Part shown: positions 20,422-32,403 of the stretch, piece by piece
Numbering within the stretch: the stretch's first letter is position 1
Layout of the letters: the number at the start of each line of letters is the position of its first letter
DNA from: Paraburkholderia oxyphila NBRC 105797
GTDB taxonomy: Bacteria; Pseudomonadota; Gammaproteobacteria; Burkholderiales; Burkholderiaceae
Direction of reading: 5' to 3'
Length of the DNA: 64,000 nucleotides
Assembly: GCF_000685075.1 (NCBI RefSeq)
Contig: NZ_BAYD01000007.1
Span: forward strand, 144,189 to 208,188
The notes under the pieces: generated by a model
Database searches by the model: none
What the model was told of the DNA's origin: nothing
Seen by the model: only the letters and a program-made list of their open reading frames with translations
Translations under genes and position numbers: made by a program

Positions 20422-21573
20422 ATGTCGACCTGGTTACTTCCCGAGAATATCGCCGACGTGCTGCCTTCCGAGGCGCGCAAGATCGAAGAGCTGCGCCGCC
20501 GCCTGCTGGACCGCTTCCGCGCCTATGGCTACGAAATGGTCATGCCGCCGCTGCTCGAGTATCTCGAGTCGCTGCTGGTGGGCAGCGGGCGCGATCTGAA
20601 CCTGCGCACGTTCAAGCTCGTCGATCAACTTTCAGGCCGCACGCTCGGCCTGCGCGCGGACATGACGCCGCAGGTCGCGCGCATCGACGCGCATCTGCTG
20701 AACCGCCAGGGCGTCACGCGCCTGTGCTACGCAGGCAACGTGCTGCACACGCGCCCGCGCGGCCTGCACGCCACGCGCGAGCAGATCCAGATCGGCGCGG
20801 AAATTTACGGCCACGCGGGCCTCGAAGCCGACCTCGAAATCCAGCAGCTGATGCTCGACGCGCTGCGCCTCGCGGGTCTCACGAAGGTGCGTCTCGACCT
20901 CTCGCACGCGGGCGTACTGGCGGCGATCTTCGAAGCCGATCCGGCAGCCGCCGTGCTCGGCGATGCTTTGTATGAAGCGCTGGCTGGCAAGGACGTGCCG
21001 GATCTGGCCGAGCTCACCGCGAACCTGCAGCCGGTGTCGCGCGACGCCTTGCGCGCGCTGCCTTCGCTGTATGGCGACGCGAGCGTGATCGATGAGGCGC
21101 GCAAGCGCCTGCCGGCGCTGCCCGGCATCGCGCGCGCACTCGACGACCTGGCATTCCTCATGAGCAAGATCGAGGGCGCGGAGCTGATGCTCGACCTCGC
21201 CGATCTCGGCGGCTACGCGTACCACAGCGGCGTGATGTTCTCGGCGTACGTGGACGGCGTGCCCAATGCGGTCGCGCGTGGCGGCCGTTACGACAAGGTG
21301 GGCGAGGCATATGGCCGCGCCCGCGCGGCGACAGGTTTTTCGATGGATCTGCGCGAAGTGGCGCGTATTTCCCCGGTGGAGGCGCGCAGCAGCGCGGTGC
21401 TCGCGCCGTGGCGCCACGACGAATCGCTGCGCGCCGCTGTCGCGGCCCTGCGCGATGCGGGCGAGGTCGTGATCCAGGCACTGCCGGGCCACGAGCACGA
21501 CATGGACGAATTCGCATGCGACCGCGTGCTGGTCGAGCGCGACGGCGCATGGGTGGTCGAAGCGCGCGCCTGA
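20422..21573 (+). CDS. hisZ: ATP phosphoribosyltransferase regulatory subunit
   Basis: A HisRS-like protein that combines with short-form HisG to catalyse and regulate the first step of histidine synthesis. The 383 residues open with [23 protein letters not shown]. They keep class II-like motifs ([14 protein letters not shown] near 75; [15 protein letters not shown] near 285) but lack the synthetase anticodon-binding domain. No hisG is in the window. It lies between the DUF2065 gene and purA, a known Burkholderia order. ATG 20422 fits the conserved N-terminus. Confidence 0.95.
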   Translation: MSTWLLPENIADVLPSEARKIEELRRRLLDRFRAYGYEMVMPPLLEYLESLLVGSGRDLNLRTFKLVDQLSGRTLGLRADMTPQVARIDAHLLNRQGVTRLCYAGNVLHTRPRGLHATREQIQIGAEIYGHAGLEADLEIQQLMLDALRLAGLTKVRLDLSHAGVLAAIFEADPAAAVLGDALYEALAGKDVPDLAELTANLQPVSRDALRALPSLYGDASVIDEARKRLPALPGIARALDDLAFLMSKIEGAELMLDLADLGGYAYHSGVMFSAYVDGVPNAVARGGRYDKVGEAYGRARAATGFSMDLREVARISPVEARSSAVLAPWRHDESLRAAVAALRDAGEVVIQALPGHEHDMDEFACDRVLVERDGAWVVEARA

Positions 21574-21707
21574 GCCCGCACCGGGGTGCCGCGGAGAGGG
21601 CGCCGTGGCGCGCATGCCGTTGAGCGCAAAAGGAAATTCCCGGAATTTTGGGAAAAAATGGCGGCCTTGCCGCCGAACCCAGGTAGAATACGTTTTTAAC
21701 CAGCTAA

Positions 21708-23063
<1,356 letters not shown>

Positions 23064-23086
23064 GTGGCAAGAAGGTAGAAGCAAAA

Positions 23087-23659
23087 ATGATTCAAATGAT
23101 GGACCCGCGCAACGACGAAAAGAACCTGTGGGTCGGCTGGGATGAATATCACCGGCTGATCGAACTGCTCGCGCTCTCGGTACACGAGTCGCGCTGGAAG
23201 TTCGACCAGATCCTGTGTCTCGCGCGCGGTGGCCTGCGCGTGGGCGACCAGCTCTCGCGCATCTACGACCTGCCGCTCGCGATCCTCGCGACGAGCTCGT
23301 ACCGCGAAGCGGCGGGCACGGAGCAGGGCGAGCTCGACATTGCGCAGTACATCACGATGACGCGCGGCGAACTCGCGGGCAACGTGCTGCTCGTCGACGA
23401 TCTCGTCGATTCGGGCGTCACGCTCGCGCGCGTGCAGGAGCATCTCAAGGTGCGTTATCCGTCCGTGACCGGCGTGCGCTCGGCGGTGCTCTGGTACAAG
23501 GGCTGCTCGAAGGTGAAGCCGGATTACTTCGTCCAGCATCTGCCGACCAATCCGTGGATCCACCAGCCGTTCGAGGAGTGGGACACGGTGCGTCCGCACA
23601 ACCTCGGCGCATGGATCAAGCGCGGGCTTCAGCAGGCCCAGCAGGATCCGCAGAAGTAA
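23087..23659 (+). CDS. Phosphoribosyltransferase
   Basis: A 190-residue type I phosphoribosyltransferase. The PRPP-binding signature VLLVDDLVDSG is near residue 105, and the N-terminal LCLARGGLRVGDQLSR is the PPi-loop region. The C-terminal YFVQHLPTNPWIHQPFEEWD resembles xanthine/hypoxanthine-type PRTases. Its place after purA suggests purine salvage, but the base is not fixed by sequence alone. GAAGG lies about 10 bp before ATG 23087. Confidence 0.88.
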   Translation: MIQMMDPRNDEKNLWVGWDEYHRLIELLALSVHESRWKFDQILCLARGGLRVGDQLSRIYDLPLAILATSSYREAAGTEQGELDIAQYITMTRGELAGNVLLVDDLVDSGVTLARVQEHLKVRYPSVTGVRSAVLWYKGCSKVKPDYFVQHLPTNPWIHQPFEEWDTVRPHNLGAWIKRGLQQAQQDPQK

Positions 23660-23720
23660 GGGCGCTCAGCAGAACGCCGTGTCGCCGGCAGCGTGCGCTT
23701 GCCGGCGGACATCATCAGGA

Positions 23721-23747
23721 ACGGAGCCTTCGGGCTCCGTTTTTTTA
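23721..23747 (+). terminator. Intrinsic terminator of the purA operon
   Basis: ACGGAGCC (23721-23728), loop TTCG, GGCTCCGT (23733-23740), followed by a run of T to 23747. An 8-bp stem with a UUCG tetraloop and U-tract makes this textbook quality. The remaining 220 bp to kup show only a TAGAAT -10-like site at 23924-23929. Confidence 0.93.
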
Positions 23748-23968
23748 TGTGTCCCGTGCTTGCGCGCCTTGTCGCGTTGGCTTGCAGCGGCGTTACCGCC
23801 TCCGCGTGTCAAGCTTTGGCGCACAGCCCGCCAGGCGCCGCAGGGTGCCATGCTAAACTGCCGCGGGACAAGAGGGGCGTCGCGGGGTCACAACGATCAC
23901 TCGGGTTTCCCCCGCAGCCGGTTTAGAATAGCGCTCGTTTTTTCCGCCTCGAACGGATTTCCGCGTAT

Positions 23969-25855
23969 ATGACAACTAGCACGCACGTGGCAAAGCAGCC
24001 GCTCCCCACACTCGCAGTAGCGGCCATCGGCGTGGTGTTCGGCGACATCGGCACGAGCCCGCTGTATTCGCTCAAAGAAGCGTTCAGCCCGGCACACGGC
24101 ATTCCGCTCAACGAAACATCCATCCTTGGTGTCATCTCGCTGCTGTTCTGGGCGATCATCATCGTCGTCAGCGTCAAGTACGTGCTCTTCGTGATGCGCG
24201 CCGACAACAACGGCGAAGGCGGCGTGCTCGCGCTCATGGCGCTCGCCTTGCGCTCGTTCGACCGCAAGAGCAAGTCCGCCGTCGTGCTGACTGCGCTGGG
24301 CATCTTTGGCGCCTGCATGTTCTACGGCGATGCGGTCATCACACCGGCCATCTCGGTGATGTCGGCGGTCGAAGGCCTCGAGATCGCCGCGCCCAAGCTC
24401 TCGCATCTCGTGCTGCCGTTCACGATGGTGATCCTCGTCGCGCTGTTCTGGATCCAGCGGCACGGCACCTCGCTCGTCGGTCGCCTGTTCGGGCCGATCA
24501 TGGTGCTCTGGTTCGTGACCATCGGCGTGCTCGGCCTCTCGCGCATCGTTCAGGCGCCGGGCGTCATCGCCGCGCTCAATCCGTACTATGCCGTCACGTT
24601 CATGAGCGCGCACGTGCTGCAGGCCTATGTGGTGCTGGGCTCGGTCGTGCTGGTGCTGACCGGTGCGGAAGCGCTCTACGCCGACATGGGCCACTTTGGC
24701 GCGAAGCCGATCCGCTACGCGTGGTACGGGCTCGTGATGCCATCGCTCGTGCTCAACTACTTCGGCCAGGGCGCGCTCCTGATGCAGGACCACAGCGCGA
24801 TCGAGAATCCGTTCTTCCTGCTCGCGCCGGATTGGGCGCTGCTGCCGCTCGTGGTGCTGTCGACGGTCGCAACCGTGATTGCTTCGCAGGCTGTGATCTC
24901 GGGCGCGTACTCGCTCACGAGCCAGGCGATTCTGCTGGGCTATGTGCCGCGCATGAAGGTGCTGCATACGTCTGATCTCGCGATCGGCCAGATCTACGTG
25001 CCGGTCGTGAACTGGATGCTGCTCCTCATCATTCTGTGCATCGTCGTCGGCTTCAAGAGCTCCGATAATCTCGCCGCCGCATACGGCATTGCCGTGACCG
25101 CGACGATGGTCATCACCACCATGCTCGCGAGCGTCGTAATGGTGAAGCTGTGGAAGTGGAACATCTGGCTCGTGTCGCTCATCATCGGGTGCTTAATGGT
25201 GGTCGATGTCGGCTTCTTCGGCGCCAACCTGCTGAAGGTCGAGGAGGGCGGCTGGCTGCCGCTCAGCATCGGCGCGCTGCTGTTCTTCCTGCTGATGACG
25301 TGGTTCAAGGGGCGCATGATCGTCAAGGAGCGCACCGCCGCCGATGGTATTCCGCTCATGCCTTTCCTGCAGGGATTGCTCGCGCATCCGCCGCACCGCG
25401 TGTCGGGCACGGCCATCTATCTCACGGGCAGCGACACGCTCGTGCCGGTGAGCCTGCTGCACAACCTCAAGCACAACAAGGTGCTGCACGAGCGCACGAT
25501 TTTTCTCACATTCCGGATTCGCGACATTCCCTACGTGGCCGACTCGGAGCGCGTGCAGGTGAAGGATATCGGTGGCGGCTTGTATCTCGCGAAGGCCGAC
25601 TATGGCTTTAACGAGACGCCGGACGTGAAGGCCGTGCTCGAAGAGATCGGCCGCAAGGAGGGCATGACGTTCGAGATGATGGATACGTCGTTCTTCCTCG
25701 CACGCGAGACCGTGGTGCCCACACAGTTGCCGGGCATGTCGATCTTCCGCGAGCGCGTGTTCGCGTGGATGCATCAGAACGCCGCGAAGCCGACCGACTT
25801 CTTCAGCATTCCCGCGAATCGCGTGGTCGAGCTGGGCACGAAGATCGAGATTTGA
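23969..25855 (+). CDS. kup: Low-affinity potassium transport system protein Kup
   Basis: Proton-coupled potassium importer of the KUP/HAK/KT family in the inner membrane. The 628 residues match the family length. The N-terminal [19 protein letters not shown] signature (about residues 21-39) is present, about twelve hydrophobic segments run to residue 450, and a C-terminal cytoplasmic domain follows. Single-gene unit: terminators lie on both sides. Confidence 0.97.
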   Translation: MTTSTHVAKQPLPTLAVAAIGVVFGDIGTSPLYSLKEAFSPAHGIPLNETSILGVISLLFWAIIIVVSVKYVLFVMRADNNGEGGVLALMALALRSFDRKSKSAVVLTALGIFGACMFYGDAVITPAISVMSAVEGLEIAAPKLSHLVLPFTMVILVALFWIQRHGTSLVGRLFGPIMVLWFVTIGVLGLSRIVQAPGVIAALNPYYAVTFMSAHVLQAYVVLGSVVLVLTGAEALYADMGHFGAKPIRYAWYGLVMPSLVLNYFGQGALLMQDHSAIENPFFLLAPDWALLPLVVLSTVATVIASQAVISGAYSLTSQAILLGYVPRMKVLHTSDLAIGQIYVPVVNWMLLLIILCIVVGFKSSDNLAAAYGIAVTATMVITTMLASVVMVKLWKWNIWLVSLIIGCLMVVDVGFFGANLLKVEEGGWLPLSIGALLFFLLMTWFKGRMIVKERTAADGIPLMPFLQGLLAHPPHRVSGTAIYLTGSDTLVPVSLLHNLKHNKVLHERTIFLTFRIRDIPYVADSERVQVKDIGGGLYLAKADYGFNETPDVKAVLEEIGRKEGMTFEMMDTSFFLARETVVPTQLPGMSIFRERVFAWMHQNAAKPTDFFSIPANRVVELGTKIEI

Positions 25856-25870
25856 TGCTTCGTTGCGTTG

Positions 25871-25906
25871 ACAACAAAAAAGGCGCCACGGCGCCTTTTT
25901 TGTTGT
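25871..25906. terminator. Bidirectional terminator between kup and tex
   Basis: GGCGCC (25882-25887), a 2-nt spacer and GGCGCC (25890-25895), within a longer symmetric A-run/T-run arm (ACAACAAAAAA and TTTTTTGTTGT). It serves the convergent genes kup and tex. Confidence 0.88.
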
Positions 25907-25963
25907 CTGCAGCCAGGCGAGCGCGGGGTTGTTGCAGGCCCCGCGCCGCGCGGCGCTCGCGCG

Positions 25964-28303
25964 TCAGCGCTTGAGCTTCGCGAACGCCGCCGCCATCGCA
26001 TTGACGGGTTCAGCGTCGCGCGAGCGCTGGCCGCCGCGGTTCGCATTGCCGCCGCGCTGATCGCGGTTGCCGCCGCTGCCGGCATTGCCGCCGCTGCGCT
26101 GCGCCGCGCTCGCCGGATCGTCGTCCATGCGCATCGTGAGCGCGATGCGCTGGCGCTTCACGTCGACGTCGAGCACCTTCACCTTCACCACCTGGCCGGC
26201 CTTCACGACTTCGTGCGGGTCCTTGATGAACTTCGTCGACATCGCCGAGACGTGCACGAGGCCGTCCTGATGCACGCCCACGTCGATGAACGCGCCGAAG
26301 GCCGCCACGTTGGTCACGACGCCTTCGAGCACCATGCCCGGCACGAGGTCGGAGACCTTCTCCACGCCTTCGCGGAAGGTCGCGGTCTTGAACTCGGGGC
26401 GCGGGTCGCGGCCCGGCTTTTCGAGCTCCGAGAGGATGTCACGCACGGTCGGCAGACCGAAGCGCTCGTCGACGAACTCGGTGGGCGCGAGGCCCGAAAG
26501 CGCTTCGCGATTGCCGAGCACGTCGCCGATGGTGCGCTTGATCTTCGCGAGCATGCGCTGGACCACGGGATAGGCTTCCGGGTGCACCGACGAGCGGTCG
26601 AGCGGATTCGCGCCGCCGTTGATGCGCAAAAAGCCCGCAGCCTGCTCGAAGGTCTTGTCGCCCAGACGCGGCACCTTCTTCAGTTGCTCTCGCGAGGGGA
26701 AGGGGCCATTGGCGTCGCGGTAATCGACGATATTGCGCGCGAGCGTCGCGTTCAGGCCCGACACGCGCGCGAGCAGCGCCACCGACGCCGTGTTCGCATC
26801 CACGCCCACGGCGTTCACGCAGTCTTCGACCACGGCGTCGAGCGAGCGCGCCAGTTCGCGCTGGTTCACGTCGTGCTGGTACTGGCCCACGCCGATCGCC
26901 TTGGGCTCGATCTTGACGAGCTCGGCGAGCGGATCTTGCAGGCGCCGCGCGATCGATACCGCGCCGCGCAGCGAGACGTCGAGCTCGGGGAATTCCTTCG
27001 CGGCCAGTTCGGATGCCGAATAAACCGAGGCGCCGGCTTCGGAGACCACGATCTTCTGCAGCTTCAGCTCCGGATGCTTCGAAATCAGCTCGCTCGCGAG
27101 CTTGTCGGTTTCGCGCGAAGCCGTGCCGTTGCCGATGCTGATGAGCTCCGCCTGCGTTTGCGCGGCGATGCGCGCGAGCTTCGCGAGCGAGCCGTCCCAG
27201 TCGCGGCGCGGCTCGTGCGGGTAGATCGTGTCGGTGGCGAGCAGCTTGCCGGTGCGGTCGACCACGGCGACCTTCACGCCGGTGCGCAGGCCCGGATCGA
27301 GGCCGATCACGGCCTTCGGGCCGGCGGGCGCCGCCAGCAGCAGGTCCTTGAGATTGCGCGCGAACACGCGGATCGCTTCAGCCTCGGCCTGCTCGCGCAG
27401 GTTCGTGAGCAGCTCGTTTTCGATGTGCGGCTGCACCTTGACGCGCCAGCACCAGCGGCACACGTCGGAGAGCCACTTGTCGGCCGGCCGGCCCTGGTTG
27501 GCGATGCCGAAGTGGCGCGCGATCATCGCTTCGCCCGGATGCGGCACCTGCGCGTCGAGCTCGCCGCCGAGGCCCAGCTTGACCATCAGCACGCCGGCGT
27601 TGCGGCCGCGGAACAGGGCGAGCGCGCGGTGCGACGGCACCGTCTTGATCGTCTCCGAGTACTCGTAGTAATCGCGGAACTTCTCGCCTTCCTCGTTTTC
27701 CTTGCCCTCGACCACGCTCGACATCACCACGCCCTGGTTGAACAGCCAGTCGCGCAGCTTGCCGAGCAGCTCGGCCGTTTCGCCGAATTGCTCCGAGAGG
27801 ATGTCGCGCGCGCCGTCGAGCGCGGCCTTCACGTCGGCGACACCCTTTTCGGCGTTCACGTATTGCGCGGCTTCCGTCTGCGGATCGAGCAGCGGATTGG
27901 CGAGCAAGGCGTCGGCGAGCGGCTGCAGGCCGGCTTCGCGCGCGATCTGTGCGCGCGTGCGGCGCTTGGGCTTGTACGGCAGATAGAGGTCTTCGAGCAC
28001 CTGCTTGCTGTCGGCCGCTTCGATGGCGGCGCGCAGCTCGTCGGTGAGCTTGCCTTGCTCTTCGATGCTCTCGAGGATCGTGGCGCGACGGTCTTCGAGC
28101 TCGCGCAGATAGAGCAGTCGCTCTTCGAGCGTGCGCAGCTGCGTATCGTCGAGATTGCCCGTGACTTCCTTGCGATAACGGGCGATGAACGGAACGGTCG
28201 CTCCTTCGTCGAGAAGCTGGACGGCGGCCGCCACCTGACGCGGTTGAACGGTCAGTTCGCTGGCGATGCGCTGGACGATCTTGAGTGCTACGGTTTCCGT
28301 CAT
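25964..28303 (-). CDS. tex: Tex family RNA-binding transcription accessory protein
   Basis: A 779-residue Tex protein, named for toxin-expression control in Bordetella and related to eukaryotic Spt6. The order is an N-terminal helical domain, a YqgF/RNase H-like domain near 330-430 ([18 protein letters not shown]), helix-hairpin-helix repeats near 500-570, and a C-terminal S1 RNA-binding domain near 650-720 ([20 protein letters not shown]). The tail is Gly/Arg/Asn-rich ([15 protein letters not shown]). AGGAA lies about 15 bp before the ATG. Confidence 0.96.
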   Translation of the reverse strand: MTETVALKIVQRIASELTVQPRQVAAAVQLLDEGATVPFIARYRKEVTGNLDDTQLRTLEERLLYLRELEDRRATILESIEEQGKLTDELRAAIEAADSKQVLEDLYLPYKPKRRTRAQIAREAGLQPLADALLANPLLDPQTEAAQYVNAEKGVADVKAALDGARDILSEQFGETAELLGKLRDWLFNQGVVMSSVVEGKENEEGEKFRDYYEYSETIKTVPSHRALALFRGRNAGVLMVKLGLGGELDAQVPHPGEAMIARHFGIANQGRPADKWLSDVCRWCWRVKVQPHIENELLTNLREQAEAEAIRVFARNLKDLLLAAPAGPKAVIGLDPGLRTGVKVAVVDRTGKLLATDTIYPHEPRRDWDGSLAKLARIAAQTQAELISIGNGTASRETDKLASELISKHPELKLQKIVVSEAGASVYSASELAAKEFPELDVSLRGAVSIARRLQDPLAELVKIEPKAIGVGQYQHDVNQRELARSLDAVVEDCVNAVGVDANTASVALLARVSGLNATLARNIVDYRDANGPFPSREQLKKVPRLGDKTFEQAAGFLRINGGANPLDRSSVHPEAYPVVQRMLAKIKRTIGDVLGNREALSGLAPTEFVDERFGLPTVRDILSELEKPGRDPRPEFKTATFREGVEKVSDLVPGMVLEGVVTNVAAFGAFIDVGVHQDGLVHVSAMSTKFIKDPHEVVKAGQVVKVKVLDVDVKRQRIALTMRMDDDPASAAQRSGGNAGSGGNRDQRGGNANRGGQRSRDAEPVNAMAAAFAKLKR

Positions 28304-28334
28304 AGAGTCTGGATATTCCTGCGAGGATCGGTTT

Positions 28335-28408
28335 GCGGTCCGGGTTAGCGGCCCCGGGTTACGGTGCCGGGCTGCGGTCCCGGTGTGCGCCCCCGGGTGT
28401 GCAGTCCC
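28335..28408. repeat. Degenerate 12-14 bp tandem repeat upstream of tex
   Basis: About five and a half diverged units of the type GCGGTCCCGGGTT start at 28335, 28348, 28362, 28374, 28387 and 28401. They fill much of the 214-bp gap between the divergent tex and coiled-coil protein genes. Each unit keeps a CCGGG core. Confidence 0.55.
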
Positions 28409-28517
28409 AAAGCCGGGCGGGAGACATCAAGCGAGCGAACGCCCGCCGGCTGGTGGAGCGGGGCATTTTGCCATAAATGGCGGGGCGCTCAACTCGGGGG
28501 GTGTTAGAATTTCAGCC

Positions 28518-29456
28518 ATGTTCCGTTGCCCTCAGAAGACGTTGATCCCATCCCGTTTGACACCCGTCCAGCCCAGTGCGCGCCAAAGCGCGGCATGGCG
28601 GACCACCGCCCGCGCGGCGGTTTATGCTGTCGCATTGCTGGCGACGGCGAGCGTTCCGGCCCTCGCGCAAGAGGCGGTGGCGTCCGGGGTGGTAGCCGGT
28701 GCTGATGTCGCGGTCTCGGCGTCGGGCGCAACGGCCCCGAATTCCGGCGCGGGCAATGACTTTGCCGCGCGACAGAAGGTCCTTGATCGGCGTACTGCGG
28801 AGAACAACTACCAGTACGCCGTCGCGCAGCACAATTGCTACGATACGTTCTTCGTGAACCACTGTCTCGGCAAGGCGCGCGATGCGATGCGCGTCGTGCA
28901 GGCGGATATCCGCCATCAGCAGCTGGCGCTCGACGAGGAGCAGCGCGCCGACAATGCGCGCCGCCGCGACGAGCAGGCAGCGCTGCAGCGCGCGAAGGAC
29001 GAGGCCGACGCGCCGCAACGCGCCGCGAACGAGGCGCAGAGCGCGCAGGCTTACGAAGACAAGCAGCGTCAGCACGCGCTCGATCAGGCGCAGCGCCAGG
29101 CCGAAGCGCCGCAACGCGCGGCGAACGCGCAGGCGTACGAGGAGAAGCAGCGCCAGCACGCGTTGCAGCAGGCGCAGCGCGAAGGCGAACAGGCGCAGTC
29201 GCAACGCGCGGCCAACCAGGCCGCGTACGACAAGAAGCAATCGGATTATCAGAAGCAACTGGACGAGGCACGCCGCGAGGGCCAGCAGAAGGCCCAGGAA
29301 CGTGCCCAGAAGGCCGAGCACTTCCAGCAGAAGCAGGAAGACGCGGCCAAGCATAAGGCTGACGTGGAAGCACGTCAGAAGCAGGCGGCCGAGAAGGCGC
29401 AGCAACAGCAGCAGCAACAGCAGCAACAGCAGCAGCAAAAACCGCAGGCCCAGTAG
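28518..29456 (+). CDS. Secreted coiled-coil protein with Gln-rich repeats, function unknown
   Basis: A 312-residue protein that I do not recognise. A signal peptide ends near residue 50 (VALLATASVPALAQ), with a long N-region. A conserved-looking patch NCYDTFFVNHC follows, with cysteines at about 107 and 116, then a charged coiled-coil from 130 to 300. This contains three diverged copies of a unit like QRAANAQAYEEKQRQHALQQ, and the protein ends in a run of 13 Gln. It is probably periplasmic and elongated. TAGAAT at 28505-28510 lies too close to the start to be a normal -10. Confidence 0.75.
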   Translation: MFRCPQKTLIPSRLTPVQPSARQSAAWRTTARAAVYAVALLATASVPALAQEAVASGVVAGADVAVSASGATAPNSGAGNDFAARQKVLDRRTAENNYQYAVAQHNCYDTFFVNHCLGKARDAMRVVQADIRHQQLALDEEQRADNARRRDEQAALQRAKDEADAPQRAANEAQSAQAYEDKQRQHALDQAQRQAEAPQRAANAQAYEEKQRQHALQQAQREGEQAQSQRAANQAAYDKKQSDYQKQLDEARREGQQKAQERAQKAEHFQQKQEDAAKHKADVEARQKQAAEKAQQQQQQQQQQQQQKPQAQ

Positions 29457-29538
29457 CACCACGCTTTTTCAGCCGGACAGCAACCTCAGGCGCGCGACCT
29501 TTCGCACGGCGGGCGCCGATCATGACGAGGAGGCGAGC

Positions 29539-29772
29539 ATGCGCGAGCATCGTGAAGTCAAGGGCGAGGTCCTTCGTGACCGTATTCTGCAACTGGAAAC
29601 GGAACATGGAGACCTCGACCGTCTGATCGACAGGATGTGCGAGACGTCGGACTACGACGATCTCGAATTGCAGAAGCTGAAGAGGCGCAAGCTCAAGCTG
29701 AAGGACAACATCATCCTGCTGCAATTGCAGCTGGAACCCGATTCAACGAAGACCTCGAACGGGCACGCCTGA
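29539..29772 (+). CDS. YdcH family (DUF465) protein
   Basis: A 77-residue protein with an all-helical, charged sequence. LETEHGDLDRLIDRM in the middle and LKRRKLKLKDNIILL near the end match the DUF465/YdcH pattern (an LxxxHxxLD...LKKxKLxLKDxI type). The function is unknown. ATG 29539 is preceded by GAGGAGG at 5-11 bp, a strong ribosome site. It lies 82 bp after the coiled-coil gene and 75 bp before the helicase. Confidence 0.85.
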   Translation: MREHREVKGEVLRDRILQLETEHGDLDRLIDRMCETSDYDDLELQKLKRRKLKLKDNIILLQLQLEPDSTKTSNGHA

Positions 29773-29847
29773 TTCCGGGTCCTGGCAGGCGCCGGGGCGC
29801 GGCTGCAGTCGCGCCGGGCTCAGAGGACCGAGCAGGAACCGCTTGCC

Positions 29848-32127
29848 TTGAATTCAACGACCGTTTCCCGATCCCGTCCCGCGCGCGAAGGCGGCGCGCA
29901 GGATGGTGACGCACGCACTGCGCAAATGGCGAGCGCGCCCGCATTGAGTGCGCACCGCGGTGCCGAACTCGAAGAGCTCTTCGCGGCCAACGGGCTGTTG
30001 GCGCGGGAGATCGACGGCTATCGCCCGCGCGCCGCGCAGATCGAAATGGCGCGCGCCGTGGCCGCGGCCATGGAGGCCGCCGCCCAGGCGTTGCCCGAAC
30101 CGGCGATGTTCGAGGCGCAGGCGCGCCCGGCGCGGCGTCTCGAGCGCGGCGCCCCGGTGCCTGCGCAGGATACCGCTGAACAAGCCGCCCACGCGGCCGC
30201 CGAATCCGGCGACAACACGCTGATCGTCGAGGCGGGGACGGGCACCGGCAAGACCTATGCGTACCTCGTGCCGGCCATGCTGTGGGGCGGCAAGGTGATC
30301 GTCTCGACGGGCACCAAGCACCTGCAGGACCAGCTTTTCGGCCGCGATATTCCCACCGTGCGCGATGCGCTTGCGGTACCCGTGAGCGTGGCCATGCTCA
30401 AGGGCCGCTCGAACTATCTGTGTCACTACTATCTGCAGCGCACGGCCGACAATGGCCGCTTGCCGTCGCGCCAGGAAACGGCGTATCTGCAGGAGATCGT
30501 CCGCTTCGCGAAGATCACGCGCTCGGGCGACAAGGCCGAGCTCGCGAGCGTACCGGAGACGGCCGCCGTGTGGTCGATGGTGACGTCCACGCGCGACAAC
30601 TGCCTCGGTCAGGAGTGCCCGCACTACAAGGACTGCTTCGTCATGCAGGCGCGCCGTGAAGCGCAGCAGGCCGACATCGTCGTCGTGAACCACCATCTGT
30701 TCTTCGCGGACATCATGCTGCGCGATACCGGCATGGCCGAGTTGTTGCCGAGCGCGAACACGATCATCTTCGACGAAGCGCATCAGTTGCCCGAAACCGC
30801 CACGCTGTTCTTTGGCGAGACGCTATCGACTGCGCAGTTTCTCGAGCTCGCGCGCGATTGCGTTGCCGAAGGCCTGAGCCATGCGCGCGATGCGGTGGAG
30901 TGGGTGAAGCTGGGCGCGGCGCTCGAGCGCGCGGCGCGCGACGTGCGGCTTGCGTTCAAGGAAGATTCGCTGCGCGTGTCGATCACGCAGTTGCCTGAGG
31001 ATCATCCGCTCTTCGACTCGCTCGACGCGTTGCAGACCGAGCTCGGCGCGCTCGCCACCGCACTTGCGGGCCAGGCCGAGCGCGCCGAATCGCTGGGCAC
31101 CTGCCTGCGCCGCGCACGCGAGCTCCAGGGCGTGCTGTCCGGGTGGACCGTGCCGGGCGCGTCGCCTGATGCGCCATCGCGCGACGCACGGGCTGCCGCA
31201 GACGCCGGCCAGCCCGATGGGCAAGGACATGCCGCAACCGAGCCGGGCGCCGACGACGAAAAAGTCCGCTGGGTCGAAGTGTTCTCGCACACGGTCCAGT
31301 TGCACGAGACGCCGCTTTCCGTGGCGCCCATTTTCGCGAAACAGCGCGCGGGCGTGCCGCGCACGTGGATCTTCACGTCGGCGACGCTTTCCGTGCGCGG
31401 TGACTTCACGCACTATGCGGCGCAGATGGGCCTGAGCGCGCGCCGCTCGATGACGTTGCCGAGCCCCTTCGATTACCCGCAGCAGGGCTTGCTCTACGTG
31501 CCGCGTAATATGCCGCAGCCGTCGTCGCCGCAATTCACCGACGCGGTGTTCGATGCGGCGTTGCCCGCCATCGAAGCGTCCGGGGGCGGCGTTTTCATGT
31601 TGTGCACGACGTTGCGTGCCGTCGACAAAATCGCCACAAGGCTGCGCGACACGATCGAGGCGCGCGGCTGGAACACGCCGCTGCTGGTACAGGGCGATGC
31701 AAGCCGGACCGAGCTGCTCGAGCGCTTTCGCGCCTATGGCAATGCGATCCTCGTGGGTAGCCAGAGCTTCTGGGAAGGTGTCGACGTGCGCGGCGATGCG
31801 CTCTCGCTCGTCGTCATCGACAAGCTGCCGTTCGCGCCACCCGACGATCCTGTGCTGGCCGCACGTCTGGACGCTCTGGCGAAGAAGGGTTTGAGTCCAT
31901 TTGCGGTTCATCAGTTGCCGCAAGCCGTGATCACGCTCAAGCAGGGCGCAGGGCGTCTGATTCGCGCCGAGACGGATCGCGGCGTGTTGATGATCTGCGA
32001 TACGCGCCTCGTGGACAAACCCTATGGCCGGCGTATCTGGCAAAGCCTGCCGCCGTTCAAACGCACGCGCGAGATCGAGGTGGTGCAGGAGTTCTTCGCG
32101 GGAGAGAACGAGCAGGGCACTGCGTAA
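29848..32127 (+). CDS. ATP-dependent DNA helicase of the DinG/XPD (Yoa-like) family
   Basis: Superfamily 2 iron-sulfur helicase, likely 5'-3', acting on R-loops or repair intermediates. Walker A is AGTGTGKTYAYL near residue 130. The cluster cysteines lie around 190-265 (NYLCHYY, NCLGQECPHYKDC). The DEAH box is IIFDEAHQLPE near 308, and the C-terminal motifs VGSQSFWEGVDVRG and QGAGRLIR are present. The family resembles E. coli YoaA/DinG. The start is uncertain: TTG 29848 has AGGAA about 10 bp upstream, whereas ATG 29926 has no ribosome site but is nearer the conserved region. Confidence 0.9.
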   Translation: MNSTTVSRSRPAREGGAQDGDARTAQMASAPALSAHRGAELEELFAANGLLAREIDGYRPRAAQIEMARAVAAAMEAAAQALPEPAMFEAQARPARRLERGAPVPAQDTAEQAAHAAAESGDNTLIVEAGTGTGKTYAYLVPAMLWGGKVIVSTGTKHLQDQLFGRDIPTVRDALAVPVSVAMLKGRSNYLCHYYLQRTADNGRLPSRQETAYLQEIVRFAKITRSGDKAELASVPETAAVWSMVTSTRDNCLGQECPHYKDCFVMQARREAQQADIVVVNHHLFFADIMLRDTGMAELLPSANTIIFDEAHQLPETATLFFGETLSTAQFLELARDCVAEGLSHARDAVEWVKLGAALERAARDVRLAFKEDSLRVSITQLPEDHPLFDSLDALQTELGALATALAGQAERAESLGTCLRRARELQGVLSGWTVPGASPDAPSRDARAAADAGQPDGQGHAATEPGADDEKVRWVEVFSHTVQLHETPLSVAPIFAKQRAGVPRTWIFTSATLSVRGDFTHYAAQMGLSARRSMTLPSPFDYPQQGLLYVPRNMPQPSSPQFTDAVFDAALPAIEASGGGVFMLCTTLRAVDKIATRLRDTIEARGWNTPLLVQGDASRTELLERFRAYGNAILVGSQSFWEGVDVRGDALSLVVIDKLPFAPPDDPVLAARLDALAKKGLSPFAVHQLPQAVITLKQGAGRLIRAETDRGVLMICDTRLVDKPYGRRIWQSLPPFKRTREIEVVQEFFAGENEQGTA

Positions 32128-32267
32128 CTGCGCTTGACGCGCGCTACGTAGTGCGCGTCACGTAATATCCGCTTGCATATGCGCAATGCCGGTTACATGC
32201 ATTGCGCATGAGTTTTGGCGTTGTATTTCGGGCGTTCCTGCATGGCGCTTAACCGCAGAAAAACCAA

Positions 32268-32307
32268 CAAAAAAGCCACGAACGTGAGTTCGTGGCTTTT
32301 TTGTTTG
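32268..32307. terminator. Bidirectional terminator between the helicase and lipoprotein genes
   Basis: GCCACGAAC (about 32275-32283), loop GTGA, GTTCGTGGC (32288-32296), with A-runs and T-runs on the two flanks. It ends the convergent helicase and lipoprotein transcripts. Confidence 0.9.
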
Positions 32308-32403
32308 CCCGCCGCGCATCTGACGAGGCCGTCAGGCTGCCCGGCGGTTCGCTTCGTTGCCCGCTGGAGCCGAAGCTCCGGGCGAGCACCTCGCGAACAC
32401 AGC

